Positions 25,439 to 33,340 of a stretch of DNA of 39,297 bases are shown in pieces. Positions within the stretch are counted from its first letter, which is position 1. Every line of letters begins with the position of its first letter. A program made the translations under genes and the position numbers. The DNA is from an uncultured SAR116 cluster alpha proteobacterium (GTDB taxonomy: Bacteria > Pseudomonadota > Alphaproteobacteria > Puniceispirillales > Puniceispirillaceae): assembly GCA_902520885.1 (NCBI GenBank), contig CABYPW010000005.1, positions 1 to 39,297 on the forward strand. The letters run 5' to 3'. The notes beneath the pieces were generated by a model. It ran no database searches, was not told the origin of the DNA, and worked only from the letters and a program-made list of their open reading frames with translations.

Positions 25439-27620
25439 TGTCCTCCTAGCCAAACGTTTCATGCAACTTTTTCGAGGGTACTCTGCAGCTTATGGTACAT
25501 ACGACCACCACAAACTTGGTGGAAGCGGAAAGCAGAAGCCTTCCTACTTAACAAAGAAACAAGCCTATTCACCCCAGGAATTTTTAGCTCATCTCAACGG
25601 TAGTTCACCAATTGGAATATACCCACTTGATGATCAGGAATTAGTTTCCTTTGCTGCGATTGATATTGATGAATACCCCATTGTTCATGAAGACATATCC
25701 AAGAGGCTGAAAGATTGGAATTTACCCTTTATTGTATGCAACAGCAAATCAGGTGGTGCGCATGCTTATGTATTTTTTCAAACACCCGAATTACCTGGTC
25801 CAACAATCTCTTGCCTAAGTAAAGTTAGCAACGCCCTTGGCTACGCAGATGCAGAAATTTTTCCGAAGCAGGAGTTCAGGCAAGCTGGAAAATTTGGAAG
25901 CTTTATTAACCTTCCTTTTTTTAGACACACAAAATTGAATTATGCCTGCTGGGATGGCAACAGAAAATTAGACTTGGATGGATTCTTAATATTTGCAGAG
26001 AAACAGAAAACAACACTCGAAAAGCTATCAAAAGCGATTGAGCTGGCAAAACTACCTCTTACCGATATTGATGCTCAAACTCATAAAAAAAACGAAGCAT
26101 CTGGACGAAATGATTTTATATTTATGTATGGCTGCAAGCTTAGAGAATATGTTGATGACAAGAAAATTCTTCTAGACTCAATGCAAAAGAAGAACCTAAC
26201 GGCAACCGAGGATGACCACGAGAATTTTCTTACACACGGGCCTCTTCCTTCACACGAAGTTAAAACGATTTGCAACAGTGTTCTAAATTACAGAAGAGAA
26301 GATAAAGCTGGAGAGCTATCCAGAGTTATAGATGAATTTAACCAGCAGCATGCCCATGTAATGATTGGAGGCAAAGCACGCATTCTGAATATTAAAAAGG
26401 ACCCAATTCATGGATGGGATATCTATGACTTCTCGACGCCAGCAGACTTCAAGTCACAATATGCAAATAAAAGTATAATGGTGGGAGATAAGCTTCAAAA
26501 TACCGCTCGTTTATGGCTGCAACACGTAAAAAGGCGCTCCTTTAAAGGACTGTGTTTTAATCCAGGAAAACATCAAAATGACTATTTCAACCTTTTTCAG
26601 GGCTTCCCGGTACAACCTATTCCTGGGGATTGTCATCAATACCTTGAACACATTAACCTTAATATCTGCAAGGGTGATGAGGAATTATATAACTACATTC
26701 TTGATTGGATGGCTGACGCGATTCAAAACCCGAATAAGCGACCTGGGGTTGCATTAGCAATCAGAGGCAAACAGGGTGTTGGTAAGGGCATATTCGTAAA
26801 TGTTTTTGCCAGTCTTTTCGGGCCACATACAATGCATGTTACTCAATCTAGTCATCTCGTGGGTAACTTTAATGCCCATCTAAAAGATAAGCTTCTAGTG
26901 TTTGCTGATGAAGCATTTTGGGCTGGTGACAAACGTGCTGAGGGGGCCCTTAAAGGAATGGTTACGGAAGACACCATCGCTATCGAAATGAAGGGGGTTG
27001 ATGTGCAGCCGTCACCTAACCTTATCCGCTTAATATTAGCATCCAACAATGACTGGCTAGTCCCAGCGAGTGCAGACCAAAGAAGGTTTGTCATAATAGA
27101 GGCAGGTGAGGCGCGAATGCAAGACTCAGCTTATTTCGAAACGATCATGGAACAGATAGAGAATGGGGGTCGCGAAGCATTGATGCATCTTTTGTGTCAG
27201 AGGGACCTCACGGATGTAAATCTCAGAAAGATCCCAAAAACAGATGCTCTTAGAATTCAGCAAACACTGAGTTTAGATAGTGTAGGAAAATGGCTTCATA
27301 GCTGCCTCTACACGGGTGAGATAGAAGATAGCCCAAACGGAGATAGAACTAATTGGCCCCCAAGTATTTCACCGTCGAATTTCCATCAAGCTTACCTTTG
27401 CTTTTGCAAGCAACACTCTTTATCACATCCTTCTGCATTTAATGTGTTTGGAAAAAAGCTTAAGGAACTTTTGCCTGCAATTAGCAAAATCAGGGAGGGT
27501 GGAAAAACACGTGAGATAAAGTATCTGCTGCCCTCACTTGAAGACGCAAGAAGCCAGTTTGAAAAGGTAAACGGCTGGGTTGCTATGCAATGGGAGGATA
27601 GTGACGGTCTACTTTTATAA
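25431..27620 (+). CDS. primase-helicase fusion (TOTE-type AEP primase + DUF5906/SF3-like helicase)
   Basis: 729 residues from ATG 25431; GAGGGT lies upstream and the alternative ATG at 25410 is inside the AlpA gene. N-terminal primase domain: YGTYD near 21, IDIDE with catalytic Asp78/Asp80, SKSGGAH near 105-111, IFPKQEF near 143 and GSFINLPFF near 156, the motif order of TOTE-type archaeo-eukaryotic primases. C-terminal helicase: Walker A GKQGVGKG near 446-453, Walker B LLVFADEAFW, sensor-type LASNNDW and an Arg-finger-like DQRRFVI, as in DUF5906/D5-type replicative helicases of phages and islands. It probably starts and unwinds the element's origin. Other members of a TOTE conflict system (terminal transferase-like, REase fusion) are not present. 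Confidence 0.87.
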   Translation: MTDVLLAKRFMQLFRGYSAAYGTYDHHKLGGSGKQKPSYLTKKQAYSPQEFLAHLNGSSPIGIYPLDDQELVSFAAIDIDEYPIVHEDISKRLKDWNLPFIVCNSKSGGAHAYVFFQTPELPGPTISCLSKVSNALGYADAEIFPKQEFRQAGKFGSFINLPFFRHTKLNYACWDGNRKLDLDGFLIFAEKQKTTLEKLSKAIELAKLPLTDIDAQTHKKNEASGRNDFIFMYGCKLREYVDDKKILLDSMQKKNLTATEDDHENFLTHGPLPSHEVKTICNSVLNYRREDKAGELSRVIDEFNQQHAHVMIGGKARILNIKKDPIHGWDIYDFSTPADFKSQYANKSIMVGDKLQNTARLWLQHVKRRSFKGLCFNPGKHQNDYFNLFQGFPVQPIPGDCHQYLEHINLNICKGDEELYNYILDWMADAIQNPNKRPGVALAIRGKQGVGKGIFVNVFASLFGPHTMHVTQSSHLVGNFNAHLKDKLLVFADEAFWAGDKRAEGALKGMVTEDTIAIEMKGVDVQPSPNLIRLILASNNDWLVPASADQRRFVIIEAGEARMQDSAYFETIMEQIENGGREALMHLLCQRDLTDVNLRKIPKTDALRIQQTLSLDSVGKWLHSCLYTGEIEDSPNGDRTNWPPSISPSNFHQAYLCFCKQHSLSHPSAFNVFGKKLKELLPAISKIREGGKTREIKYLLPSLEDARSQFEKVNGWVAMQWEDSDGLLL

Positions 27621-27654
27621 CTGTAGTCACAGATGTCATGTTAGGGGCTTAATA

Positions 27655-27797
27655 CTATGACGCCCTCTAGCCTATGACTAACAAGAGCTCGTCACACCCG
27701 TCATACACGTCATAGCAAAAAAGAGCCTGCTGTTTTCTTTGTGAGACGAGAAAAGAAATCGAACGCTATTTTTATCGTTTGCTGTGACAACTATGAC
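27655..27797. repeat. CTATGAC repeat cluster, candidate replication origin
   Basis: In the 247-nt gap between the convergent helicase and exonuclease genes, CTATGAC occurs at 27655-27661, 27672-27678 and 27791-27797, its inverse GTCATAG at 27709-27715, and a near copy GTCATAC at 27700-27706. Iteron-like repeats next to a primase-helicase gene fit an origin; a transcription-termination role is the alternative. Confidence 0.5.
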
Positions 27798-27867
27798 ATA
27801 AAGCGATCACGCCATTTATGGTCTAAATAGCCAGCCATAATAAGATCAGCTCTATCTGCCAAAGTTT

Positions 27868-29226
27868 TCAGAGAGTTTTCAAGTAGGATTCAATTTTTTT
27901 TATTTCTAATATTCTCTCTGGGTATGTAGTCATGAGTTTTTCACAAGCCGAAAGTGCTTTTGCCACTGTATTCCAAGGAAAATCATCTGGTCCGTATATT
28001 CTTTCCTTGATTGCAGCCTCATATTTTGCCAATATTTCCGGTTCAAAATTATTTCGATAGTTATCATATAGAATTCTTTGAGCCAATAAATGGAATTTTT
28101 CACTAGCAAAAGTTTTTGCTATGGTAAACTTTGTTGTAACAGACCCATCATGAAATTGGTGTAATAATTCTGCTTCAGATGAAAAATCCTGAAAGCTATC
28201 ATAAAGCTGCAGTTCAACATGTTCGCTTGGTTCCCACACTTTTTTATTTTGCTCAAAAAGCTGCTTTATCTCCGTAGTATCGAAAATAGCTTGAACTTTT
28301 TTTTGTCTCTCTATCAGCAATGGTAAATCTAAATCTTTTGAAATATCAAAAGATAGAAATTCATCTACCGAAAAGGCGATTGGCATTTTAGAGCTTTCAC
28401 AAACTCTAAATTTTCTTGCTCTTCCTGAAAAACATTCATCGGGTTTTTCTAGGGAAACGAATTCGGGATCATGTCGTAAGTCAAAGAAAAGAGCATCGCG
28501 CCCATTATTAATTTTACAGATTTCGACTGCTGGAAATATTGTCACCCATCCAAAGGCCTGTTCACAAATTATCCAAATTTCTTCTTTTTGAATTTGGTTG
28601 TGAAAGCTTGCCCTTGAGGAAGCTTCTTGGGCACGGCTCCACAGTAAGGGTGCTCCATCCTTAATTTTGTTGGCAATAAAAATGGTGGCCTCAACGTCTC
28701 CTAGAGCATCATGAGCATGATGAGTGTTGAACCCATTTGCTTGCGCAAGGTCTTCCAATTTTTTCGATGTTTTCCCTTTTTTATTCAGGGGGAAATTCAA
28801 TAACTCAGGATACAAAAATTCAACCAACCTCGCCAGGATTAGTAAATCCGTTCTGACATTGCCGTTTATTTGTGTGAGAAACGGCTGATGCAAATTTTTA
28901 AAAAACAGGCTCCGCAAATATGGTTCATCAAAACCTAGATTATTATAACCAGAGATAATTGAAGGTCCCCAACTTTCAAGTTTTTCTTTAAACAATCGAG
29001 CTGCCTCAAATTCACTATGAGGTGCTTGGTCCAAGCTATAGGGGTCAGTTCGCGTAACAAGTAAAGCCTCAGGTTCTGGAACAATATGGCGAAGTCGCCT
29101 CAGCCGAATATTAAACTTTTCCAGTGGTTCGAGGTCTTGATCTGTATGAATTGCAGCTATTTGTGTTATTTGTCCAAAATTCGGATCGCGGCTCGTTGTC
29201 TCAACATCATAAAAGGTATAATTCAT
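27868..29226 (-). CDS. exodeoxyribonuclease I-like 3'-5' exonuclease (SbcB family)
   Basis: 452 residues, close to E. coli ExoI (475). DEDDh catalytic set: YDVETT with Asp7/Glu9, GYNNLGFDEPYL near 93-104 and the HDALGDVEAT motif near 172-181 (His and Asp five apart, as in ExoI). The SH3-like and C-terminal regions are present but divergent. ExoI degrades single-stranded DNA 3' to 5'. It is the last gene of the - strand island operon, one base after the PD-(D/E)XK gene. An element-borne copy may process replication intermediates or attack incoming DNA. Host ExoI would normally be elsewhere on the chromosome. Confidence 0.88.
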   Translation of the reverse strand: MNYTFYDVETTSRDPNFGQITQIAAIHTDQDLEPLEKFNIRLRRLRHIVPEPEALLVTRTDPYSLDQAPHSEFEAARLFKEKLESWGPSIISGYNNLGFDEPYLRSLFFKNLHQPFLTQINGNVRTDLLILARLVEFLYPELLNFPLNKKGKTSKKLEDLAQANGFNTHHAHDALGDVEATIFIANKIKDGAPLLWSRAQEASSRASFHNQIQKEEIWIICEQAFGWVTIFPAVEICKINNGRDALFFDLRHDPEFVSLEKPDECFSGRARKFRVCESSKMPIAFSVDEFLSFDISKDLDLPLLIERQKKVQAIFDTTEIKQLFEQNKKVWEPSEHVELQLYDSFQDFSSEAELLHQFHDGSVTTKFTIAKTFASEKFHLLAQRILYDNYRNNFEPEILAKYEAAIKERIYGPDDFPWNTVAKALSACEKLMTTYPERILEIKKIESYLKTL

Positions 29227-29703
29227 TTAGTTTCCCCCCAAAGCACTAAGCGCGCTTTCCCAGGAGAGAACTTCTGCATTATCGCTTATAAATTGTTCTC
29301 GTTTCCAAATTACGTTTTTTTGAACACCGGCAGAAAATAGGATTTTTTCATCAATTAGATTTACGCAACACGCTATATCAAATGAGTTATTTTGATAAGG
29401 AAAAACACCTTTTTTACTATAGTAATAACCTCTCATAAAAGTAAAATTATACGTAGCTTTTAAAACATTCGACGTCTTTACTTGGATTTTTTTTAGACCA
29501 AATTTCGTATCTGCAACAATATCATAGGAATCACCCGCAGCTACAGAAAAAGCATTAACGTTCCATTTTTTTAGCTTCGCCAGGGCTAGTGTCTCTCCCG
29601 CCTCACCAATTCTCACGTCAGATTTCTCCCGGGTGTGTATTTGATTTTCAGGGCGAGTAATGTTCGGCTCGAAAAGGTCTAAATTTAACTGTTTGTTAAG
29701 CAT
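29227..29703 (-). CDS. PD-(D/E)XK nuclease-like protein
   Basis: 158 residues from ATG 29703 (GGGGAG upstream; a TTG directly before it is the alternative). Core nuclease pattern: GEAGETLALAKLKKWNVNAF near 32-51 (Glu in the first helix), YDIVADTKFGLKKIQVKTS near 60-78 with catalytic Asp and the QVK, then a strand-rich segment. This resembles the small PD-(D/E)XK endonucleases (PDDEXK_11 type) found with group I introns and on islands. It overlaps the 79-residue gene by 8 nt and abuts the ExoI-like gene, so the three are coupled. Could be a Holliday-junction or nicking nuclease; not determined. Confidence 0.78.
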   Translation of the reverse strand: MLNKQLNLDLFEPNITRPENQIHTREKSDVRIGEAGETLALAKLKKWNVNAFSVAAGDSYDIVADTKFGLKKIQVKTSNVLKATYNFTFMRGYYYSKKGVFPYQNNSFDIACCVNLIDEKILFSAGVQKNVIWKREQFISDNAEVLSWESALSALGGN

Positions 29704-29935
29704 CAAAAAATTCTCCCCTTCTTACTCTCTGGCTAATTGCAAGGAAAATAATCGCTGCGGCGTCGTGCCAATTTGGTTCATGTTCGATATCGGATATCAT
29801 ATCTATTGAGTCCAACATAATTTTAAGGGCCATTTTTGGGGATAGCCCTTTTTGCTTGGCAAGACACAAATATGCATCGGTATATAATCGAATTTGGTCG
29901 CCATCCTGCGACAATGGGACATTTTCAAACAGCAT
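29696..29935 (-). CDS. unknown 79-residue protein in the primase-nuclease operon
   Basis: Small, helical, acidic-to-neutral protein with no recognised family. It begins LFENVPLSQDGDQIRLYTDAYLCLAKQKGLSPKMALKIML and ends in a charged RRGEFFDA. The ribosome site GGAG is 7 nt before the ATG, so translation is credible. The gene overlaps the PD-(D/E)XK gene by 8 nt. Its position between primase and nuclease suggests a partner or regulatory subunit. Confidence 0.68.
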   Translation of the reverse strand: MLFENVPLSQDGDQIRLYTDAYLCLAKQKGLSPKMALKIMLDSIDMISDIEHEPNWHDAAAIIFLAISQRVRRGEFFDA

Positions 29936-30047
29936 TTTACTTCTCCTTTTTTCTTGTAAATGAAAAGTCTGATGCGTATAAAAATGTTGCGAACAAGGAC
30001 ATCAGACATGGTGTTTTTGGGGGAGGGTCGCTTGCAGGTGACCCTCC

Positions 30048-30632
30048 TTATACTAACTCCTTAATTTTATAAATTTCTTTGCTTGTGATCTCTTGAATTG
30101 GCAAATTGTTCCTTATTTTGTATAAATTACCTGATTTATGCTGCGAGTAAGGCCCTATCACAAAGCTTAAATCGCGGGTATATTTTGGCTGGCTACACAG
30201 GTCTATGCCAGGAGCAATAGCATCCACTTCACTAAAAATTTCGTCATTGCATCGAAAATAAAAATGAAAGCCCCCTGAGCCTGTTTCAACTGAAAAAGTT
30301 GAATTAAACATTTCTAACGCAGCTAGGTTTTGCGCAAACGTGGCAAGACCCCCTGCCCGAGTGTCAATATCTATTACTGTAAGTCGGCTTTTAACACCCG
30401 TGTGAACAACTAAGTTAAAGTTTTTACCACGCCACCAAGAATTAATTGTGTTCTTATCAATTGATGATTTTTTCGGCTCCTCCTGAAAAAACGGATGTTT
30501 GCCAACTCTCCAACAATTATTGTTTTTGCAGTTACAAAAACTACCATTCAACCCGAAAGCTGGCGATACGTATATTTCTTTACGTGCAAGTGCAAGGGCC
30601 ATATCAAGTGTATTTTTAGCAAGAAAATTCAT
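30048..30632 (-). CDS. stand-alone primase-polymerase (PrimPol, archaeo-eukaryotic type)
   Basis: 194 residues corresponding to a bifunctional DNA primase/polymerase N-terminal domain without a helicase. Motifs: zinc-knuckle-like CNCKNNNCWRVGKHP near 33-47, catalytic LTVIDIDTRAGG (Asp88, Asp90), GSGGFHFYF near 118-126 with the motif II histidine, and VIGPYSQHKSGNLYKIRN near 166-183. It starts inside the HTH gene (4-nt overlap, ATGA). This is the second primase of a different subgroup on the same island. It could synthesise primers for the element or act in a defence-like module with the two nucleases downstream. Confidence 0.85.
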   Translation of the reverse strand: MNFLAKNTLDMALALARKEIYVSPAFGLNGSFCNCKNNNCWRVGKHPFFQEEPKKSSIDKNTINSWWRGKNFNLVVHTGVKSRLTVIDIDTRAGGLATFAQNLAALEMFNSTFSVETGSGGFHFYFRCNDEIFSEVDAIAPGIDLCSQPKYTRDLSFVIGPYSQHKSGNLYKIRNNLPIQEITSKEIYKIKELV

Positions 30633-31453
30633 AGTCTTCGAACCTTAGGGTAATCAGAGGGATCCACCAACTTACCATTTTTAAAAAACTTGGTCCTATC
30701 GTTAAGTATCAATTTTTCCCATTCATATTTTAAAGTTGGTGGTGGTGTACCTGAATTGACAAAAATACGTGCGGATATGACAGAAGAAGGAACAATTATT
30801 ATCATAAGATGAATTGTTGAGTTAAAATGAATATCAAACCAGTTATAAAATTCGTCGCTTCTCTCCCAAAAATCAAAACACTCCGCAAAAACGGTAACGC
30901 CGGACTGCGTTAGTTCTTCTTGTATTTCAAAAAAACCATGATTGAGCCTTTTTCTTGCAACTTGTTGGGCCAAATTATCGTCGGTTGTATCTTTTGCCTC
31001 TGTCGCGTTTGAGTGCGAATGAAGCTTATCAATCCAGTTTTCTAGCTTCTCGAGCAGAAACTCTTGTTCTCGTGTGAGGATCTCAATTTCAAGTTTGTAC
31101 CGAATTCTTGAACTCCGCTTAATTAATATTGGCAAGCGGTTTGGTTCGACTTCATCCATATTAAGCATTACTTGCGGGCTGGTTTCATCCTCACAATAAT
31201 TAAAAGTTTTAGAGGTTTCAAAGTCGCGTAACTCAGGAAATAAGTTATCTAAAGAGTTGTCTAAAATAATGTTAACCTTGCGCAGGGTTTCTAACTTCAC
31301 TTCTTCACCATTCGCAATTATATCGACAGTTTTCCTATCAATACCTTTAACTCCTTTAGGAGTGTTAGTGTTATATAAATCAGTTCTCTTTAACCCTTGC
31401 TCGGAGAGAAACTTATCCAATAAACCTTTTTCTAATTTAACTTTTTTCTTCAA
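30629..31453 (-). CDS. HTH (XRE-like) regulator with unknown C-terminal domain
   Basis: 274 residues from a TTG start with AGGAG 8 nt upstream. Residues about 8-70 read as a Cro/CI-type helix-turn-helix (LLDKFLSEQGLKRTDLYN, IDRKTVDIIANGEEVKLETLRKVNIIL). The remaining ~200 residues are unrecognised: a helical LTREQEFLLEKLENWIDKLHSHS segment near 125-147, and a hydrophobic IHLMIIIVPSSVISARIFV strand unit near 215-233. It is the first gene of the five-gene operon. A 12-bp inverted repeat sits 55 nt upstream and fits autoregulation. The C-terminal part may sense a ligand, as in CI-like repressors. Confidence 0.68.
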   Translation of the reverse strand: MKKKVKLEKGLLDKFLSEQGLKRTDLYNTNTPKGVKGIDRKTVDIIANGEEVKLETLRKVNIILDNSLDNLFPELRDFETSKTFNYCEDETSPQVMLNMDEVEPNRLPILIKRSSRIRYKLEIEILTREQEFLLEKLENWIDKLHSHSNATEAKDTTDDNLAQQVARKRLNHGFFEIQEELTQSGVTVFAECFDFWERSDEFYNWFDIHFNSTIHLMIIIVPSSVISARIFVNSGTPPPTLKYEWEKLILNDRTKFFKNGKLVDPSDYPKVRRL

Positions 31454-31482
31454 TCTTTGGTCTCCTTCTGTTTGAGTAAGAG

Positions 31483-31557
31483 ATATGGGAAAAAAAAAGG
31501 AAAAACAATGGGAATTTTTGAAGAAAAAATTATATTTTTATATAAAAATTCCCATAT
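31483..31557. promoter_or_regulatory. operator-like inverted repeats upstream of the HTH-primase operon
   Basis: ATGGGAATTTTT (31508-31519) is perfectly complementary to AAAAATTCCCAT (31544-31555). A third half-site ATATGGGAA (31483-31491) pairs with TTCCCATAT (31549-31557). All lie in the 291-nt gap between the AlpA gene and the HTH gene, just upstream of the latter. Probable binding sites of the HTH protein. Confidence 0.6.
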
Positions 31558-31744
31558 TTATACTCAAGTATATGTATTAATTGAGGGATTTATATTTTCT
31601 TTTTTTTTAAGTAAAATGAAAATTTACTAAAAATAATACTCTCGTGCATTTAGGTGTCATCCAAAATATGTAAATTTGTGTAGGCAGCAAGTTACTAATA
31701 AGCGTATTTTTTATAAAAGCTTATACAGATTCACACTATGCTTT

Positions 31745-31987
31745 TTAATTTTTGGATTGAAAATCGCTGTTAGATATAATCGTATTCACCAATCCTTGTA
31801 TATCATCGGATCGCCAAACAGTCATATTTTGAGATAGCTTGATCGGCTTTGGATAGATACCTCTTTTAACCCCATCCCACCAAGCAGACTTGGAAACGGG
31901 GATAATAGGCTGGATGTTTTTCTTATTATCTCCGATGATATGTTTTAATCGAAGAAAGGTCGGTGTGACCGTGGGCTCTTGTTTCAT
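31745..31987 (-). CDS. AlpA-like transcriptional regulator / excisionase-like protein
   Basis: 80 residues with one AlpA-type domain: FLRLKHIIG, VSKSAWWDGVKRGIYPKPIKL and VWRSDDIQGLVNTI match the family's helix-turn-helix, wing and final helix. It overlaps the integrase stop by 4 nt and is co-transcribed with it. In P4-like islands AlpA-type proteins control integrase expression or excision direction. This is the second AlpA-like gene on the island (the other is at 25250), so the two probably serve separate switches. Confidence 0.8.
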   Translation of the reverse strand: MKQEPTVTPTFLRLKHIIGDNKKNIQPIIPVSKSAWWDGVKRGIYPKPIKLSQNMTVWRSDDIQGLVNTIISNSDFQSKN

Positions 31988-33192
31988 CTATTATGTCCTT
32001 CAACAAGTCTAATTACTTTTTCTTCTCTCCTATATAAAAAGTTTGCCCAATCGTTCATAAGAGACACTCTTTTTTCATATAAATTACCTCGTCTATAAGC
32101 TGCCTCTACTTTATTACTCACTATATGTGCTAGTGCCATTTCGGATGTCTCATTATCATATCGAGTTGTCTCACTTACCCAATCCTTAAAGGTAGACCGA
32201 AGACCATGGGTAGTAGTTTTAAGCTTTAATCTTTTTTGCAAAGATAGCCGTAACGTATTGTCTGACAAACGCTTACCTGTCTCAGGATTTGGAAAGACTA
32301 ATCCTTGAGAGCCGTAACGCTCTCCTGCCTCTAAAAGGACTGCCAAAGCCTGTTTTGAGAGCGGTACCTTATGTTCAAGTGAAGCCTTCATTCTCTCTTT
32401 AGGAATAACCCAGCATTGTTTTTCTAAATCAATTTCATCCCAGCGAGCTCCCAATGTTTCAGACTGCCTAGTGGCTGTAAGTAAAAGAAATGCAAGCGCA
32501 AGGCGCGTAGAGGGTTTAATTTGGCTCTCATATAATTGTTTTATAAGTTCTGGAGCTTCCTGATAAGGTAGTGCTTCATGGTGTCTTCCTTGAGCTGAAA
32601 CTTTTGGCAAAGCAAGTGTTGCTAGGTCTACGGGGTTGTCTGAAGAATGATACCCCTCTGCTTTAGCCCAGGTCATGATTTGTGATAATCGTTGCTTAAT
32701 TTTCTTCGCGGTATCTGGTTTATCTACCCAAATAGGAGATAAAACAGATAAGATATCGGCTGAGTTAATAGAGGATACACTTTTTTGGCCAATCTTTGGG
32801 AATACATGATTTTCAAGAGAAGAAAGCCATTGAGCTGCGTATTTCTCATTTTTATATGTTTTAGCATTCATTTTATGAACTATTAGTGCAATTTCCTTTA
32901 AACTTTTGTCTTTTGCCTGCTGCGCTCTTTTCTCTTTAAGAGGATTTCCGCCATTTTTAATCATTCGCTTATTACGAATGGCAATCTCCCTTACCTCCTC
33001 TAACGATATAAGTGAGGCGCTTCCAAGACCTAAATCATGTCGTTTTCCGTTAATGGTGATTCTTTGCTCCCAGCGTTTTGCACCGCTTTTGGCAACAACC
33101 AAATACAGCCCATAACCATCGCCATATTTGCCTGGTTCCGATATCTTTTTTATAAATAAAGCACTCAATCGATTTGAGTTGTGAGCGGCCAT
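31984..33192 (-). CDS. tyrosine recombinase integrase (P4-type, DUF4102 arm-binding N-terminus)
   Basis: 402 residues, typical for P4-like integrases. The N-terminal arm-binding domain includes GKYGDGYGLYLVVAKSGAKRWEQR near 20-43 and GLGSASLISLEEVREIA near 55-71. The core-binding helix region follows. Catalytic residues: LLTATRQSETLGARW near 237-251 (Arg), THGLRSTFKDW near 318-328, ALAHIV near 345 and the Tyr in VEAAYRRG near 354-361. It is 149 nt from the tRNA-Ser target, transcribed away from it. Its ribosome site lies in or beside the TACCCCAC boxes, so self-binding could repress expression. Confidence 0.95.
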   Translation of the reverse strand: MAAHNSNRLSALFIKKISEPGKYGDGYGLYLVVAKSGAKRWEQRITINGKRHDLGLGSASLISLEEVREIAIRNKRMIKNGGNPLKEKRAQQAKDKSLKEIALIVHKMNAKTYKNEKYAAQWLSSLENHVFPKIGQKSVSSINSADILSVLSPIWVDKPDTAKKIKQRLSQIMTWAKAEGYHSSDNPVDLATLALPKVSAQGRHHEALPYQEAPELIKQLYESQIKPSTRLALAFLLLTATRQSETLGARWDEIDLEKQCWVIPKERMKASLEHKVPLSKQALAVLLEAGERYGSQGLVFPNPETGKRLSDNTLRLSLQKRLKLKTTTHGLRSTFKDWVSETTRYDNETSEMALAHIVSNKVEAAYRRGNLYEKRVSLMNDWANFLYRREEKVIRLVEGHNR

Positions 33193-33196
33193 ATCT

Positions 33197-33216
33197 TACC
33201 CCACATTTTACCCCAC
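33197..33216 (+). repeat. tandem TACCCCAC boxes, right end (candidate integrase arm sites)
   Basis: Two TACCCCAC copies with spacer ATTT, 125 nt from the att core and 4 nt upstream of the integrase ATG. Matches the left-end pair at 19410-19429 in sequence and orientation. Confidence 0.65.
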
Positions 33217-33340
33217 AATTTGTCTTAGATTCTACAGGACGGCATCGGACGAGTCCAGCACTTATTATCCCATAATATCCTGATTTTATTGAGATATTTT
33301 CGATTTAAAGATGGTAAAAGATGGCACTAATAAGGGTAGT

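Noticed and set aside
25431-27620. Complete TOTE conflict system
   Set aside because: Only the primase-type domain resembles TOTE. The helicase is DUF5906/SF3-like, and the other expected TOTE components are not beside it.
31454-31744. CRISPR or short-repeat array in the AT-rich gap
   Set aside because: Repeats are inverted half-sites, not regularly spaced direct repeats with unique spacers; no cas genes are present.
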